Positions 41,150-49,684 are shown, counted from the stretch's first letter. The stretch: DNA of 64,000 bases from Micromonospora echinaurantiaca (GCF_900090235.1 NZ_LT607750.1:248001-312000); one strand, 5' to 3'. Numbers and translations are program-made. The notes: a model not told the origin generated them from the letters alone.

Positions 41150-41764
41150 GTGCCGACCAGCGACGACATCGCCACGCCACGGGGCCCCGCCCGGGTGGAC
41201 ACCGACCTGCCCACCGGGCCACCGGCCGCCCTGCTGGTGCTCGGGCACGGCGCGGGCGGCGCGGTCGACGCGCCGGACCTGCTGGCGGTCCGCGACGCCG
41301 CGGTCGGCGCCGGGCTGGTGGTGTGCCGGGTGACCCAGCCCTACCGGGTCGCCGGTCGCCGCGCGCCCGCCCCGGCCGGGCACCTCGACGAGGCGTGGAC
41401 CGCGGTGCTGGCCGTGCTGCGGGACCGGCATCCCGGCGTACCGCTGCTGGTGGGTGGCCGGTCCAGCGGCGCGCGGGTGGCCTGCCGCACCGCGCGGGCG
41501 GCGGACGCCGCCGGCGTGCTGGCGCTGGCGTTCCCGCTGCACCCGCCCGGGCGGCCGGAGCGGTCCCGGGCGGCGGAGTTGGCGACCGGCCTGCCGACGC
41601 TGGTGGTCAACGGCGACCGTGACCCGTTCGGGGTGCCCGAGCCGGGGCCGGCGGTGCGCGTGGTGACCCGGCCGGGGGAGCGGCACGACCTGCGCGGCGA
41701 TCCGGCCGGTACGGCCGCGGTGGTGCTCGGCTGGCTGCGCGAGCGGGGCTGGGCGGCGACCTGA
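41150..41764 (+). CDS. alpha/beta-hydrolase (KANL3/Tex30-like)
   Basis: A 204-residue hydrolase. The oxyanion region is L-V-L-G-H-G-A-G-G, the nucleophile elbow is G-G-R-S-S-G-A-R, and the late strand V-V-N-G-D-R-D-P-F-G and a closing E-R-H-D-L supply the acid and histidine. The fold and the F-P-L-H-P-P-G-R-P-E-R segment are those of the KANL3/Tex30 alpha/beta-hydrolase-like group. Substrate unknown. Start GTG 41150 by -10 spacing and family length. The hairpins that follow separate it from sigR. Confidence 0.82.
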   Translation: MPTSDDIATPRGPARVDTDLPTGPPAALLVLGHGAGGAVDAPDLLAVRDAAVGAGLVVCRVTQPYRVAGRRAPAPAGHLDEAWTAVLAVLRDRHPGVPLLVGGRSSGARVACRTARAADAAGVLALAFPLHPPGRPERSRAAELATGLPTLVVNGDRDPFGVPEPGPAVRVVTRPGERHDLRGDPAGTAAVVLGWLRERGWAAT

Positions 41765-41827
41765 CCGGGCGACCCGGCGCGCCGGGCGGGCCGTTTCCGT
41801 CGGCGGAGCCGGGTCGTTGCACCGGTT

Positions 41828-41859
41828 GGTGCCGTTCGCCCGGTTCGGGCGGCGGCACC
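41828..41859 (+). terminator. hairpin after the hydrolase gene
   Basis: ggtgccg (41828-41834) pairs with cggcacc (41853-41859), with a nested cgcccg/cgggcg inner stem. Confidence 0.55.
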
Positions 41860-41874
41860 GGTCCTCCCAGGCCC

Positions 41875-41918
41875 TTCCTGGTCCCAGCGCCGGTCCCGAC
41901 CGGGGCCGGGACCAGGAA
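41875..41918 (+). terminator. second hairpin, just upstream of the SigR-type promoter
   Basis: Perfect 11-bp arms (41875-41885 with 41908-41918) with a loop that can itself fold (ccggt/accgg). It insulates sigR from upstream transcription or is a regulatory element. Confidence 0.6.
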
Positions 41919-41932
41919 CGGGGGCCGGAGCC

Positions 41933-41959
41933 GGAATGATCGGGCCGGCGGTTCGCGTT
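41933..41959 (+). promoter_or_regulatory. SigR-type autoregulatory promoter of sigR
   Basis: GGAAT (41933-41937), 19 bases, GTT (41957-41959), matching the SigR consensus. Transcription would start about 30 bases before the long-form GTG. SigR is known to transcribe its own gene in Streptomyces. Confidence 0.75.
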
Positions 41960-41998
41960 GCACCCCCCGGACGACATTTCTGGCGAGGGGGGTGACCG

Positions 41999-42820
41999 GT
42001 GCCGACCGAGACACGGGCCCGGGAACGGGACGAGCGGGAAGCACGGCGGCTGCGTCAACTGCTGGACGGTCCGGACTGGCCCGCGGCGGTGCTGCCGGCC
42101 GGTTCGGCGGTGAGCACCGGCACACCCGACGGAAGTGGATCTGCCACCCCGTCGGGGCGCGTATCCTCGGCGGGAAAGCATCCGACGCGAGGGGATGTGC
42201 GGTTGACCACCGAGAAGACGGACGAGCGCAGGGCCCGCTTCGAGCGGGACGCGATGCCCTTCGTCGATCAGCTCTACGCTGCCGGGCTGCGGATGACCCG
42301 CAACCCGGCGGATGCCGAGGACCTGGTCCAGGAGACCTACCTGAAGGCGTACGCCGCCTTCCACCAGTTCGAGCAGGGCACCAACCTGAAGGCCTGGCTC
42401 TACCGGATCCTGACCAACACCTACATCAACTCCTACCGCAAGCGGCAGCGCCAGCCGATCCAGGCGCCGACCGAGGAGATCACCGACTGGCAGCTCGCCG
42501 AGGCCGAGTCGCACACCTCCAGCGGGCTGCGCTCGGCCGAGACCGAGGCGCTGGACCGGCTGCCGGACAGCGACGTCAAGGAGGCCCTCCAGCAGTTGCC
42601 GGAGGAGTTCCGCCTGGCGGTCTACCTCACCGACGTCGAGGGCTTCTCCTACAAGGAGGTCGCCGACATCATGGGCACGCCGATCGGCACGGTGATGTCG
42701 CGCCTGCACCGCGGCCGTCGTAATCTGCGCAAGCTGCTCGAGCAGTACGCGGCCGAGCGGGGCTTCAGTGCCGCGTCGTCGTCGAAGGGCTCGACCGCTG
42801 CCGCCGGCCGGGAGGTGTGA
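41999..42820 (+). CDS. sigR: thiol-stress sigma factor SigR (long form)
   Basis: ECF sigma factor of the SigR/SigH group. Region 2 reads [30 protein letters not shown]; region 4 has [23 protein letters not shown]. The 273-residue frame starts at GTG 41999 after AGGGGGG. Internal starts GTG 42197 (residue 67) or TTG 42203, the latter 8 bases after GAGGGG, would give a short form of about 205 residues. Streptomyces makes both a stable short form and an unstable long form. rsrA follows after one base. A matching promoter is upstream. Confidence 0.95.
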   Translation: MPTETRARERDEREARRLRQLLDGPDWPAAVLPAGSAVSTGTPDGSGSATPSGRVSSAGKHPTRGDVRLTTEKTDERRARFERDAMPFVDQLYAAGLRMTRNPADAEDLVQETYLKAYAAFHQFEQGTNLKAWLYRILTNTYINSYRKRQRQPIQAPTEEITDWQLAEAESHTSSGLRSAETEALDRLPDSDVKEALQQLPEEFRLAVYLTDVEGFSYKEVADIMGTPIGTVMSRLHRGRRNLRKLLEQYAAERGFSAASSSKGSTAAAGREV

Positions 42821-42821
42821 C

Positions 42822-43109
42822 GTGAGCTGTGGGAAGCCGCACGAGACGGACTGCCGTGAGGTGCTCGAGGAGGTCTACCTCTACCTCGACCTCGAGTGCG
42901 CCGAGGAGCGGCGCACGCTGATCCGCTACCACCTCGACGAGTGTGGCCCCTGCCTGCGCGAGTACGGCATCGAGCAGGAGGTCCGGGCGCTGGTCGCCCG
43001 GTGCTGCGGCAACGAGACCGCGCCCGAGCAGTTGCGCGAGCGGCTCCGGGTCCGGATCTCCGAGCTGGTGGTCTTCGAGAGCAGCGAGTCGCGGGAACTG
43101 ACCGACTGA
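42822..43109 (+). CDS. rsrA: redox-sensing anti-sigma factor RsrA
   Basis: A 95-residue zinc-binding anti-sigma factor that releases SigR on disulfide formation. Cysteines and histidines fall at C3, H7, C11, H37, C41, C44, C61 and C62, the positions I recall for Streptomyces RsrA, including the redox-active pair C11 and C44 and the H-x3-C-x2-C signature. GTG start 42822 lies one base after the sigR stop codon, so translation is coupled. It is separated by a terminator from bL37 (convergent) downstream. Confidence 0.96.
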   Translation: MSCGKPHETDCREVLEEVYLYLDLECAEERRTLIRYHLDECGPCLREYGIEQEVRALVARCCGNETAPEQLRERLRVRISELVVFESSESRELTD

Positions 43110-43129
43110 GCGCGGCGCGACGACGAAAA

Positions 43130-43167
43130 ACCGGTGGCCCGGGTCGAGACCGACCCGGGCCACCGGT
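43130..43167 (-). terminator. intrinsic terminator of bL37 (also serves rsrA)
   Basis: A perfect 16-bp stem (43130-43145 with 43152-43167) and a 6-base loop. On the minus strand it is followed by TTTTT (complement of 43125-43129), so it is a canonical terminator for the bL37 gene, and it also lies just after rsrA. Confidence 0.88.
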
Positions 43168-43221
43168 GTCTCCGGCATCGGGCCGGTGCGGTTCGCCGCC
43201 CCGACCTTGCCGGCACGCCGC

Positions 43222-43296
43222 TCAGGAGTTGGGGCGCTTGCCGTGGTTGGCGTTGCTCTTCTTGCGGGCCTTCTTCTTCCGGGCCTTCTTCGCCAT
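43222..43296 (-). CDS. ribosomal protein bL37 (24 aa)
   Basis: A 24-residue, extremely basic peptide, M-A-K-K-A-R-K-K-K-A-R-K-K-S-N-A-N-H-G-K-R-P-N-S. The ending A-N-H-G-K-R-P-N is the signature of the actinobacterial 50S protein bL37, first seen in mycobacterial ribosome structures. GAGGAGG stands 6 bases before the ATG, and an intrinsic terminator follows, so the gene is a self-contained unit. It is too short for most gene callers. Convergent with rsrA. Confidence 0.9.
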   Translation of the reverse strand: MAKKARKKKARKKSNANHGKRPNS

Positions 43297-43528
43297 GGTG
43301 ACCTCCTCGTGATGGTCGGATCCGCCTGCGCACGACCTCGGCGCCGGTGCACGCACCGGTCCGCCCGGCGCCAGGTCCGACCTGCTGATGCTAGTGCGGC
43401 GGGCACCCACCGCCGTCGCCCGGGGCAGCAGCGGTACGCCCCGCCGCCCGCCGCCCGCTCCGCGCCCGCCGGCGCCGCGCTCATGATTGGATACGTCGGC
43501 AGGTAACCCGCGAGAGGGAGGGCCGGAG

Positions 43529-43744
43529 ATGGCCGAGGAGATCCGCGCCGAGATGGTGGCGAACGTCTGGAAGGTCGTCGCGTCGGCCGGGGACACCGTG
43601 TCCGAGGGGGACACCCTGGTGATCCTGGAGTCGATGAAGATGGAGATCCCGGTCGTGGCGGAGTCCGACGGCGTGGTGCGGCAGCTCGCCGTGAACGAGG
43701 GGGACGTGGTGCAGGACGGCGACCTGATCGCGGTGATCGATTGA
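43529..43744 (+). CDS. biotin/lipoyl carrier protein (TB7.3-like)
   Basis: A 71-residue single biotinyl domain. The modified lysine is K37 in V-I-L-E-S-M-K-M-E-I, with matching strands either side (S-E-G-D-T-L and V-Q-D-G-D-L-I-A-V-I-D). It is the free-standing carrier type known as TB7.3 in mycobacteria, where it also lies beside the sigH/rshA genes. Which carboxylase uses it is not known to me. ATG 43529 follows GGGAGGGCCGGAG. The next gene overlaps its stop codon, so they form an operon. Confidence 0.92.
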   Translation: MAEEIRAEMVANVWKVVASAGDTVSEGDTLVILESMKMEIPVVAESDGVVRQLAVNEGDVVQDGDLIAVID

Positions 43745-44253
43745 GCGGCCTGCTGGTCCGCCGGGCCGCCCCGGCCGACTTCCCGGCGGTGGCCCGGCTG
43801 ACGGTGGCCGCGTACGAGGCGGACGGGCAGCTCAAGGGCGAGCACGGCTACGCCGCGACGCTGGCCGACGTGGCGACCCGGGCGGAGCACGGCGAGGTGC
43901 TGGTCGCCGCCGACGAGGCCACCGGCGAGACGCTCGGCTCGGTGACCTTCGTGCTGCCCGGCACCCGGTACGCCGAGCTGTCCGCCCCGGGCGAGGCGGA
44001 GTTCCGGATGCTCGCCGTGGACCCGGCCGCCCAGGGGCGCGGCGTGGGGCTCGCCCTGGTCGACGCCTGCGTGGCGCGGGCGACCGAGCTGGGCTGCTCG
44101 GCCGTGGTGATCTGCGTACGCAGCGGCTTCGCCACCGCGGCTCACCGCCTCTACCAGCGGCGCGGCTTCGTCCGAACGCCCCAGCTTGACTGGTCGCCGG
44201 TGCCCGGGGTGGAACTGCTCGGCCTGCGTCTCGACCTCACCCCGGCCGACTGA
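43741..44253 (+). CDS. GNAT-family N-acetyltransferase
   Basis: A 170-residue GNAT protein. Motif A is M-L-A-V-D-P-A-A-Q-G-R-G-V-G-L-A-L-V-D, preceded by F-R and followed by A-H-R-L-Y-Q-R-R-G-F, the classic C-terminal strand. It starts at a TTG that overlaps the carrier protein's stop codon (TTGA), indicating translational coupling; no better start is available. Acetyl acceptor unknown. It ends before a hairpin shared with the convergent TetR gene. Confidence 0.88.
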   Translation: MSGLLVRRAAPADFPAVARLTVAAYEADGQLKGEHGYAATLADVATRAEHGEVLVAADEATGETLGSVTFVLPGTRYAELSAPGEAEFRMLAVDPAAQGRGVGLALVDACVARATELGCSAVVICVRSGFATAAHRLYQRRGFVRTPQLDWSPVPGVELLGLRLDLTPAD

Positions 44254-44290
44254 CCGCGCTCCCGGCGGCTTCGCTTCGAAACTGGACCGC

Positions 44291-44311
44291 GCCGGCGGCT
44301 GTTCCGCCGGC
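44291..44311. terminator. bidirectional hairpin between GNAT and TetR genes
   Basis: Perfect 8-bp arms gccggcgg/ccgccggc with a 5-base loop between convergent genes. Confidence 0.55.
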
Positions 44312-44332
44312 CGGCGGCGGCCCGGCCCAGGG

Positions 44333-44914
44333 CTACCGGGCGGGCCCGGCCGGCTGGCCGATGGGGGCGAGTAGCTCGTCGGCCACCTCCAGGGCGATCC
44401 GCCGCCGCTCCTCGTCGCTGATGTGCGGGGTCCGGACGGCGAACCAGCTGGTGTGCACGGCGAAGAGCGACAGCGTCGCGCGCAGCTGCGCCGACGGTGA
44501 GTCGTCGCCCCGGAAGAGCGCCTCGGCCAGCTTCATCAACCGGCCGCGCATCTGCTGCCCGGCGGAGAGGCTCTTGAGCACCGTCTGGTTCTGCTCGAAG
44601 AACCGCATCACCGAGGGTTGCTCGCTGGTGAACATGGCGTCGGCGTAGCGGGCGATCAGGGCGCGGCGGGTCTCCAGCGTGGGCGGCTGGGCCTCGGCCC
44701 AGGCGATGAGCTCGTCGATCAGCTCCAGCCGGTCCTCGACGAAGCTGGTGACGATCTCGTCCTTGCTCTTGAAGTGGTAGTAGAGCGCCGCCTTGGTCAC
44801 GTCGAGCCGCTCGGCGATCTCCCGTAGCGAGGTCTTCTCGTACCCCTGCTCGGTGAAGAGCTCCAGCGCGACGGCCTTGATCCGCTCCCGCGTGCCGCCT
44901 GTGCTCTCCCTCAC
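44333..44914 (-). CDS. TetR-family repressor of the adjacent efflux pump
   Basis: A 193-residue TetR regulator. The DNA-binding domain is R-I-K-A-V-A-L-E-L-F-T-E-Q-G-Y-E-K-T-S-L-R-E-I-A, with recognition helix V-T-K-A-A-L-Y-Y-H-F-K-S-K. The ligand-binding half is unrelated to a family I can name. Start GTG 44914 is chosen by family length; the frame extends 13 codons further upstream to a TTG. It is divergent from a 14-helix MFS exporter with an inverted-repeat operator between them, the usual layout of a drug-responsive repressor. Confidence 0.9.
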   Translation of the reverse strand: MRESTGGTRERIKAVALELFTEQGYEKTSLREIAERLDVTKAALYYHFKSKDEIVTSFVEDRLELIDELIAWAEAQPPTLETRRALIARYADAMFTSEQPSVMRFFEQNQTVLKSLSAGQQMRGRLMKLAEALFRGDDSPSAQLRATLSLFAVHTSWFAVRTPHISDEERRRIALEVADELLAPIGQPAGPAR

Positions 44915-44952
44915 CCAGACACCCCAATCCGCTTGACCTGCTGCCGTACCCA

Positions 44953-44998
44953 ACTTACCGTCCGGCTAGTAAGGTAGCTAGCCGGTCGGCAAGTAAGT
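44953..44998. promoter_or_regulatory. operator of the TetR/MFS pair
   Basis: Nested inverted repeats: acttac (44953-44958) with gtaagt (44993-44998), and inside them ccggctag (44962-44969) with ctagccgg (44978-44985), 8-base centre. It lies between the divergent start codons, so one repressor dimer (or two) could block both promoters. Confidence 0.65.
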
Positions 44999-45025
44999 GC
45001 GTCACTTCTCGGGGGGAGCTTACCC

Positions 45026-46618
45026 ATGACTCAGGCCACCCAGGCCGTGGCACGACCCAACGTACGGGTCGTGCTCTCCGGCCTGATGATCGCCATGATG
45101 CTGGCGATGCTCGACAACATGATCGTCAGCACCGCGTTGCCGCGGATCGTGGGCGAGTTCGGCGGGCTGGACCACTTCACCTGGGTGGTTACCGCGTACG
45201 TGCTGGGCACCACCGTCTCCACCCCGATCTGGGGCAAGCTCGGTGACCTCTACGGCCGCAAGTCGGTCTTCCTCACCTCCGTGGTGATCTTCCTGGTCGG
45301 TTCGGCGCTCTGCGGCATGGCCGGCTCCGACGTGTTCGGCGGTCCGGCCGACGGCATGGTCGAGCTGATCGCCTTCCGGGCCGTCCAGGGCCTCGGTGCC
45401 GGCGGCCTGATGGTCGGCGTGATGGCGATCATCGGCGACCTGGTGCCGCCCCGGGAGCGGGGCCGCTACCAGGGCATGATCGCCGGCATCATGGCGATCG
45501 CCATGGTGGCCGGCCCGCTGGTCGGCGGCTTCATCACCGACCACCTCTCCTGGCGCTGGGCGTTCTACGTCAACCTGCCGCTGGGCGGCGTCGCGCTGCT
45601 GGTCCTCGCCACCACCATGCACCTGCCGAAGTACCGCACCGAGCACCGGATCGACTGGCTCGGCGCCGGGCTGCTGTCGGCCGGCATCACCGCGATCGTG
45701 CTCATCACCACCTGGGGCGGCAACGAGTACCAATGGACCTCGCCGCAGATCCTCGGCCTGGCCGCGCTCGCCGTGCTGGCGCTGGTGGTCTTCGGCCTGG
45801 TCGAACGGCGGGCCGCCGAGCCGATCCTGCCGCTCGGACTCTTCGCCAACCGCAACTTCGCGCTGATCTCGGTGATCGGCTTCCTGCTCGGCTTCGCGAT
45901 GTTCGGGGCGATGAACTTCCTGCCGCTCTACCAGCAGACCGTGCAGGGCGCCTCGGCGACCAACTCCGGGTTGCTGCTGCTCCCGCTGATGTTCGGCATG
46001 CTGGTGGTCTCGCTGCTGGTCGGCCGGGCGATCACCCGGACCGGGCGGTACCGCAGCTACCCGATCATCGGCGGCGCGGTGATGGTCGCGGGCATGGCCC
46101 TGCTGACCCGGCTCGACGTGCACACCGGCAAGCTGGAGTCCTCGCTCTACATGGTCGTGCTCGGCGTCGGCATGGGCTTCCTCATGCAGACCTCGATGCT
46201 CATCGCGCAGAACAGCGTGGAGCAGAAGGACCTGGGCGCGGCGAGTGGCGCGGCCACCTTCTTCCGCTCGATCGGCGGCTCGTTCGGCATCTCGCTGTTC
46301 GGCGCGATCTTCGCCAACCGGCTGGCCGACTCCCCGGCCGGCGGCGCCTTCACCGGCGGCGGTGGCGAGGCCGGGGTCGGGATGGACCTGGCGCAGCTCA
46401 AGCAGCTGCCGGCGCAGGCCCGCGAACTGGTGCTCGGTGGCCTCGCCGACGCCATCTCGCACGTCTTCTGGTGGGCGGTGCTGTGCACCGTGGCGGTGCC
46501 GGTGCTGGCCTGGTTCATCAAGGAGATCCCGCTGCGCACCGCCAACGAACCCCCCGCCCCCCAGCCCACCGACGACGACCAAGCCGAAACCGCCCCAGCC
46601 AAAGCCCCCGCCGCCTAA
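45026..46618 (+). CDS. MFS drug exporter, DHA2 (EmrB/QacA) type, 14 helices
   Basis: A 530-residue proton-driven exporter. The N-terminus carries A-M-L-D-N-M-I-V-S-T-A-L-P-R-I (DHA2 signature D1 region), motif A reads G-K-L-G-D-L-Y-G-R-K, and motif C reads G-P-L-V-G-G-F. Fourteen hydrophobic segments are visible. The C-terminus is a 30-residue acidic, Pro/Ala tail. A GGGGGGAG sequence 9 bases before the ATG supports the start. Expression is probably controlled by the divergent TetR gene. Substrate unknown. Confidence 0.93.
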   Translation: MTQATQAVARPNVRVVLSGLMIAMMLAMLDNMIVSTALPRIVGEFGGLDHFTWVVTAYVLGTTVSTPIWGKLGDLYGRKSVFLTSVVIFLVGSALCGMAGSDVFGGPADGMVELIAFRAVQGLGAGGLMVGVMAIIGDLVPPRERGRYQGMIAGIMAIAMVAGPLVGGFITDHLSWRWAFYVNLPLGGVALLVLATTMHLPKYRTEHRIDWLGAGLLSAGITAIVLITTWGGNEYQWTSPQILGLAALAVLALVVFGLVERRAAEPILPLGLFANRNFALISVIGFLLGFAMFGAMNFLPLYQQTVQGASATNSGLLLLPLMFGMLVVSLLVGRAITRTGRYRSYPIIGGAVMVAGMALLTRLDVHTGKLESSLYMVVLGVGMGFLMQTSMLIAQNSVEQKDLGAASGAATFFRSIGGSFGISLFGAIFANRLADSPAGGAFTGGGGEAGVGMDLAQLKQLPAQARELVLGGLADAISHVFWWAVLCTVAVPVLAWFIKEIPLRTANEPPAPQPTDDDQAETAPAKAPAA

Positions 46619-46637
46619 CCTGCACCTCCGTCGGGGG

Positions 46638-48464
46638 TCAGGGGTGGGGGCGGAGGGGGGCGGTTAGGCGGCGCCAGAGGCGGTAGAGGGGGTTGCGGGG
46701 GCGGGGGAGGCCGGTGCGGGCGGTGAGGAGGGTGGTGGCGAGGGCGGCGGTGTCCGGGGCCAGGGCCGGGGTGGCCAGGGCCAGGTGGGCCAGGGAGGTG
46801 GCGATCGGCACCGGGCGCACCCGGGCCACCGCCGCCACGTCGGCCAGCCGCTCGGCCACCACCGCGGCCACGTCCGGGCGTACCCGCGGGTCCACCCAGG
46901 CGGCGGTGACCAGGGCGAACAGCGCCGCCTCGGTGATCCAGTCCTCGACACCCCAGACCAGGTCGAGCAGCACCCGGCGCCGGGTGGACTCCGCCCACGG
47001 CTCGTCGGTGCGGTGGTGCAGCAGGCCCAGACAGGTCCACACCTGCGCGCAGCGCACCCAGAGCGAGGGGTCCTGCCCGCCCAGCACCCGGCCCAGCGCG
47101 GTGGCCGGCGGCTCGGGCGGGTGCACCAGCAGGCCGAGCAGGTCGGCCAGGTCCAGGGTGGCCAGGCCGACCGCCGCGTCGTACGCCGCCGGCGGGTGCA
47201 GCCAGGCCGGGTGGGCGAGCTGGCGGAGCCGGTCCGCCGCCGCCGCCGAGGGCGCCGGCACCGCGGGCGCGGCGGTCGTGCCGTCGTAGCGCCAGAGCTG
47301 CCGGGTGTCGGCCCGGCGCGGCTCGCGGGGGTCCGGCCCGGCCACGTCGGCCACCTCGACCCGCAGCCCGGGCGCGGCCGCCGCGACGGTACGCATGGCG
47401 CTCGGCGGCGCCGGCGTGTCCAGCCGTACGGCGGCGCCGTGGTCGCCGGCGAGGGCCAGTCGTAGCGCGTCCACCACCGCCCCGCCGGCCGGGGTGACCT
47501 GTCCCAGCCAGGGCCGGCTCCGGCAGCACTCGGCCAGGTCGGCGTGCTCGTGCGAGTCGTCCGGGTGCTCCCGCACGAAGTCGGCGAGCGCGACCAGGTG
47601 CGCCACGTCGCCGTCGCGCTGGAACCGCAGCCGGTGCGCGGTGTGCACCGCGCAGTCGAAGGTGGGATCCCGGGCCAGCGCCCGGTCGATCCAGTCCAGC
47701 GCCTCGTCGAGCCGGCCGTTGTCGGCCAGGGTGCCGGCGATGTCGGCGTACACGGCGAGGTCGTCGGGGTCGTGCTCGACCGCGCGGCCGAGCGCCGCCA
47801 GCGCCTCCCGGGTGCGCCCGGCGCTGCGGTACGCGTACCCGAGCCACACCTCGCCGATCTTCGACGGCTGTGCGCGTACCCCGCGGGCGGCCCAGCGGAT
47901 CGCCAGCGCTACCTCGTCGAGGCGCCGGGCCAGCGCGGACGCCGCGCCCAGCAGCAGGGCGTGCTCGGGGTGCACGGTGACCGCGTTGCGGGCCAGGGCC
48001 AGGTACGGCGCCAGCGCCGGCCGCCCGGCGCGCGGCACCGGATCGGGTGCGACGGCGCAGACCTGCATCAGGATCCGGGCGATCCGCTCCGGGTCCAGCC
48101 GCTCAGCCAGCTCCGGCGCGGTCACCCAGGGCACCCCGGCCCAGTCCGTGCCCGGCACGTGCCCGCTGGCGGCGACCAGCAGGTCCAGCCCCTCGGCCGG
48201 CTGCCCGGCGGCGGCGAGCAGGTGGGCGCGGGCGACCACGGCGCCGACGAAGACGCGGTGACCGAGTGGGAAGAGCTCGACGCCGCCGTCCCCGCTGGCG
48301 GCGGCGAGCCGGGCCAGCAGCTCGTGCACCTCGGGCAGGGTCGGGGCCTGGGCGAGCGCGCCGGCGAGGTGGCCGGCGGCGTGTGGCAGGTCGCCGGCCT
48401 CCAGCGCCAGCCGGGCCAGGGCCAGCTCCTCCGCCACGGGCAGCGGGCGGTCGTCCTCGGACAC
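46638..48464 (-). CDS. tetratricopeptide-repeat protein
   Basis: A 608-residue soluble protein. TPR-like helix pairs are clearest at residues 150-290 (R-E-A-L-A-A-L-G-R-A-V-E-H-D-P-D-D-L and D-E-A-L-D-W-I-D-R-A-L-A-R-D-P). The C-terminal 200 residues are Ala/Leu/Arg helical repeats of unknown type. A W-L-H-P-P-A-A-Y-D-A segment near 430 may be a family mark. GAGAGGA before the GTG fixes the start. It ends 20 bp from the MFS gene (convergent). Scaffold role only can be inferred. Confidence 0.75.
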   Translation of the reverse strand: MSEDDRPLPVAEELALARLALEAGDLPHAAGHLAGALAQAPTLPEVHELLARLAAASGDGGVELFPLGHRVFVGAVVARAHLLAAAGQPAEGLDLLVAASGHVPGTDWAGVPWVTAPELAERLDPERIARILMQVCAVAPDPVPRAGRPALAPYLALARNAVTVHPEHALLLGAASALARRLDEVALAIRWAARGVRAQPSKIGEVWLGYAYRSAGRTREALAALGRAVEHDPDDLAVYADIAGTLADNGRLDEALDWIDRALARDPTFDCAVHTAHRLRFQRDGDVAHLVALADFVREHPDDSHEHADLAECCRSRPWLGQVTPAGGAVVDALRLALAGDHGAAVRLDTPAPPSAMRTVAAAAPGLRVEVADVAGPDPREPRRADTRQLWRYDGTTAAPAVPAPSAAAADRLRQLAHPAWLHPPAAYDAAVGLATLDLADLLGLLVHPPEPPATALGRVLGGQDPSLWVRCAQVWTCLGLLHHRTDEPWAESTRRRVLLDLVWGVEDWITEAALFALVTAAWVDPRVRPDVAAVVAERLADVAAVARVRPVPIATSLAHLALATPALAPDTAALATTLLTARTGLPRPRNPLYRLWRRLTAPLRPHP

Positions 48465-48560
48465 GGCGTCCTCTCGGTCGTTTCTGCTCGGTGAGGTCGG
48501 GCAAGCCTAGGTGATGTTGGAACGAGGTGGTGATCATCTGCGCACTACTGCTCGTTAGAT

Positions 48561-48594
48561 TGCTCAGGCCAGATCAAACGTGCAAGACTGAGCA
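48561..48594 (+). promoter_or_regulatory. candidate operator of the SIS gene
   Basis: tgctcag (48561-48567) and ctgagca (48588-48594) are perfect inverted arms 20 bases apart, 38 bp before the start codon, near TAGATT (48556-48561), a possible -10. It does not match the DasR/NagR consensus. Confidence 0.4.
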
Positions 48595-48631
48595 GGAAAC
48601 GCGCGGCAATCGCGCAGTGGGAGGAGTTTCC

Positions 48632-49684
48632 GTGACGGGTGCAGGGGCCGGGATGGCCGCCGACATCGACGAGCAGCCGGCCGGCTACGACCGGTTGCTC
48701 TCCGCCGAACACGCCGGGGCGATCGCCCGGGTCGCGGCCGTGATCGCCGAGCGCCGGCCCCGGCACGTGGTGTTCACCGCCCGGGGCACCTCCGATCACG
48801 CCGCGCTCTACGGCGCCTACCTGACCGAGATCCGGCTCGGCCTGCCGGCCGGGCTCGCCTCGCCCAGCGCGATCACTGTCTACGGCGCCCGACCCGACCT
48901 CTCCGACGCGCTGGTGGTCGGGGTCAGCCAGAGCGGCGGCTCGCCCGACCTCACCGAGGTGCTCCGCGCGGCCCGCGCCTCCGGCGCGCTCACCCTCGCC
49001 GTCACCAACGCGCCGGACTCCCCGCTGGCCGGCGCCGCCGAGCTCAGCGTGGACATCGCCGCCGGGCACGAGCGGGCGGTGGCCGCCACGAAGACCTACA
49101 CCGCCGAGCTGCTCGCCCTGCTGATGCTGGTCGAGGGGATCCGCGCCGGCGACGGGGCGCTGCCCGCCGCCGAGCGGGAGGCGCTCGCCGCCCTGCCCGA
49201 GCTGGCCGCCCGCACCCTGGCCGACCCCACCCCGGCCCAGCTCGCCCCGCGCTACCGGTTCGCCGCCCAACTGGTCACCACCGGCCGGGGGTACGCCTAC
49301 CCGACCGCCCGGGAGGCGGCGCTGAAGCTGATGGAGACCTCGTACCTGCCGGCGCTCGCCTTCTCCGGCGCCGACCTGCTGCACGGCCCGCTGGCGATGA
49401 CCGACCCGGACGTGCCGGTGCTGGCCGTGGTCGGCTCCGGGCCGGGCGGGCGGTCGATGGGCGAGGTGCTGCCCCGGCTGGGTGAGCGCCGCGCCGACGT
49501 GGTGGTGGTCGGTTCGGCCGAGGTGGCCGGCGCGACCCGGATGGCGGTGCCCGAGGTCGACGAGCGGTACGCCCCGCTGCTGGACATCCTGCCGCTGCAA
49601 CGGTTGGCGTTGGCGTTGGCGCTGGCCCGGGGCGAGGACCCGGACGCGCCCCGGGGGCTCAAGAAGGTCACCGCGACGATGTGA
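48632..49684 (+). CDS. SIS-domain sugar-phosphate isomerase (GlmS C-terminal/AgaS-like)
   Basis: A 350-residue protein with two SIS domains and no glutaminase domain. First SIS: V-V-F-T-A-R-G-T-S-D-H-A-A-L-Y and V-G-V-S-Q-S-G-G-S-P-D; T-K-T-Y-T follows. Second SIS: T-G-R-G-Y-A-Y-P-T-A-R-E-A-A-L-K-L-M-E-T-S. This is the layout of GlcN6P deaminase/isomerase-like proteins, including AgaS. GGGAGGAG before the GTG at 48632 sets the start. It probably acts on amino-sugar phosphates. No phosphotransferase or nag gene is nearby. The PdtaS-like kinase follows 25 bp after. Confidence 0.9.
   Translation: MTGAGAGMAADIDEQPAGYDRLLSAEHAGAIARVAAVIAERRPRHVVFTARGTSDHAALYGAYLTEIRLGLPAGLASPSAITVYGARPDLSDALVVGVSQSGGSPDLTEVLRAARASGALTLAVTNAPDSPLAGAAELSVDIAAGHERAVAATKTYTAELLALLMLVEGIRAGDGALPAAEREALAALPELAARTLADPTPAQLAPRYRFAAQLVTTGRGYAYPTAREAALKLMETSYLPALAFSGADLLHGPLAMTDPDVPVLAVVGSGPGGRSMGEVLPRLGERRADVVVVGSAEVAGATRMAVPEVDERYAPLLDILPLQRLALALALARGEDPDAPRGLKKVTATM

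Noticed and set aside
44915..44953. Longer TetR protein starting at TTG 44953
   Set aside because: The extra 13 residues lie outside the family alignment and would put the operator inside the coding region; GTG 44914 is preferred.
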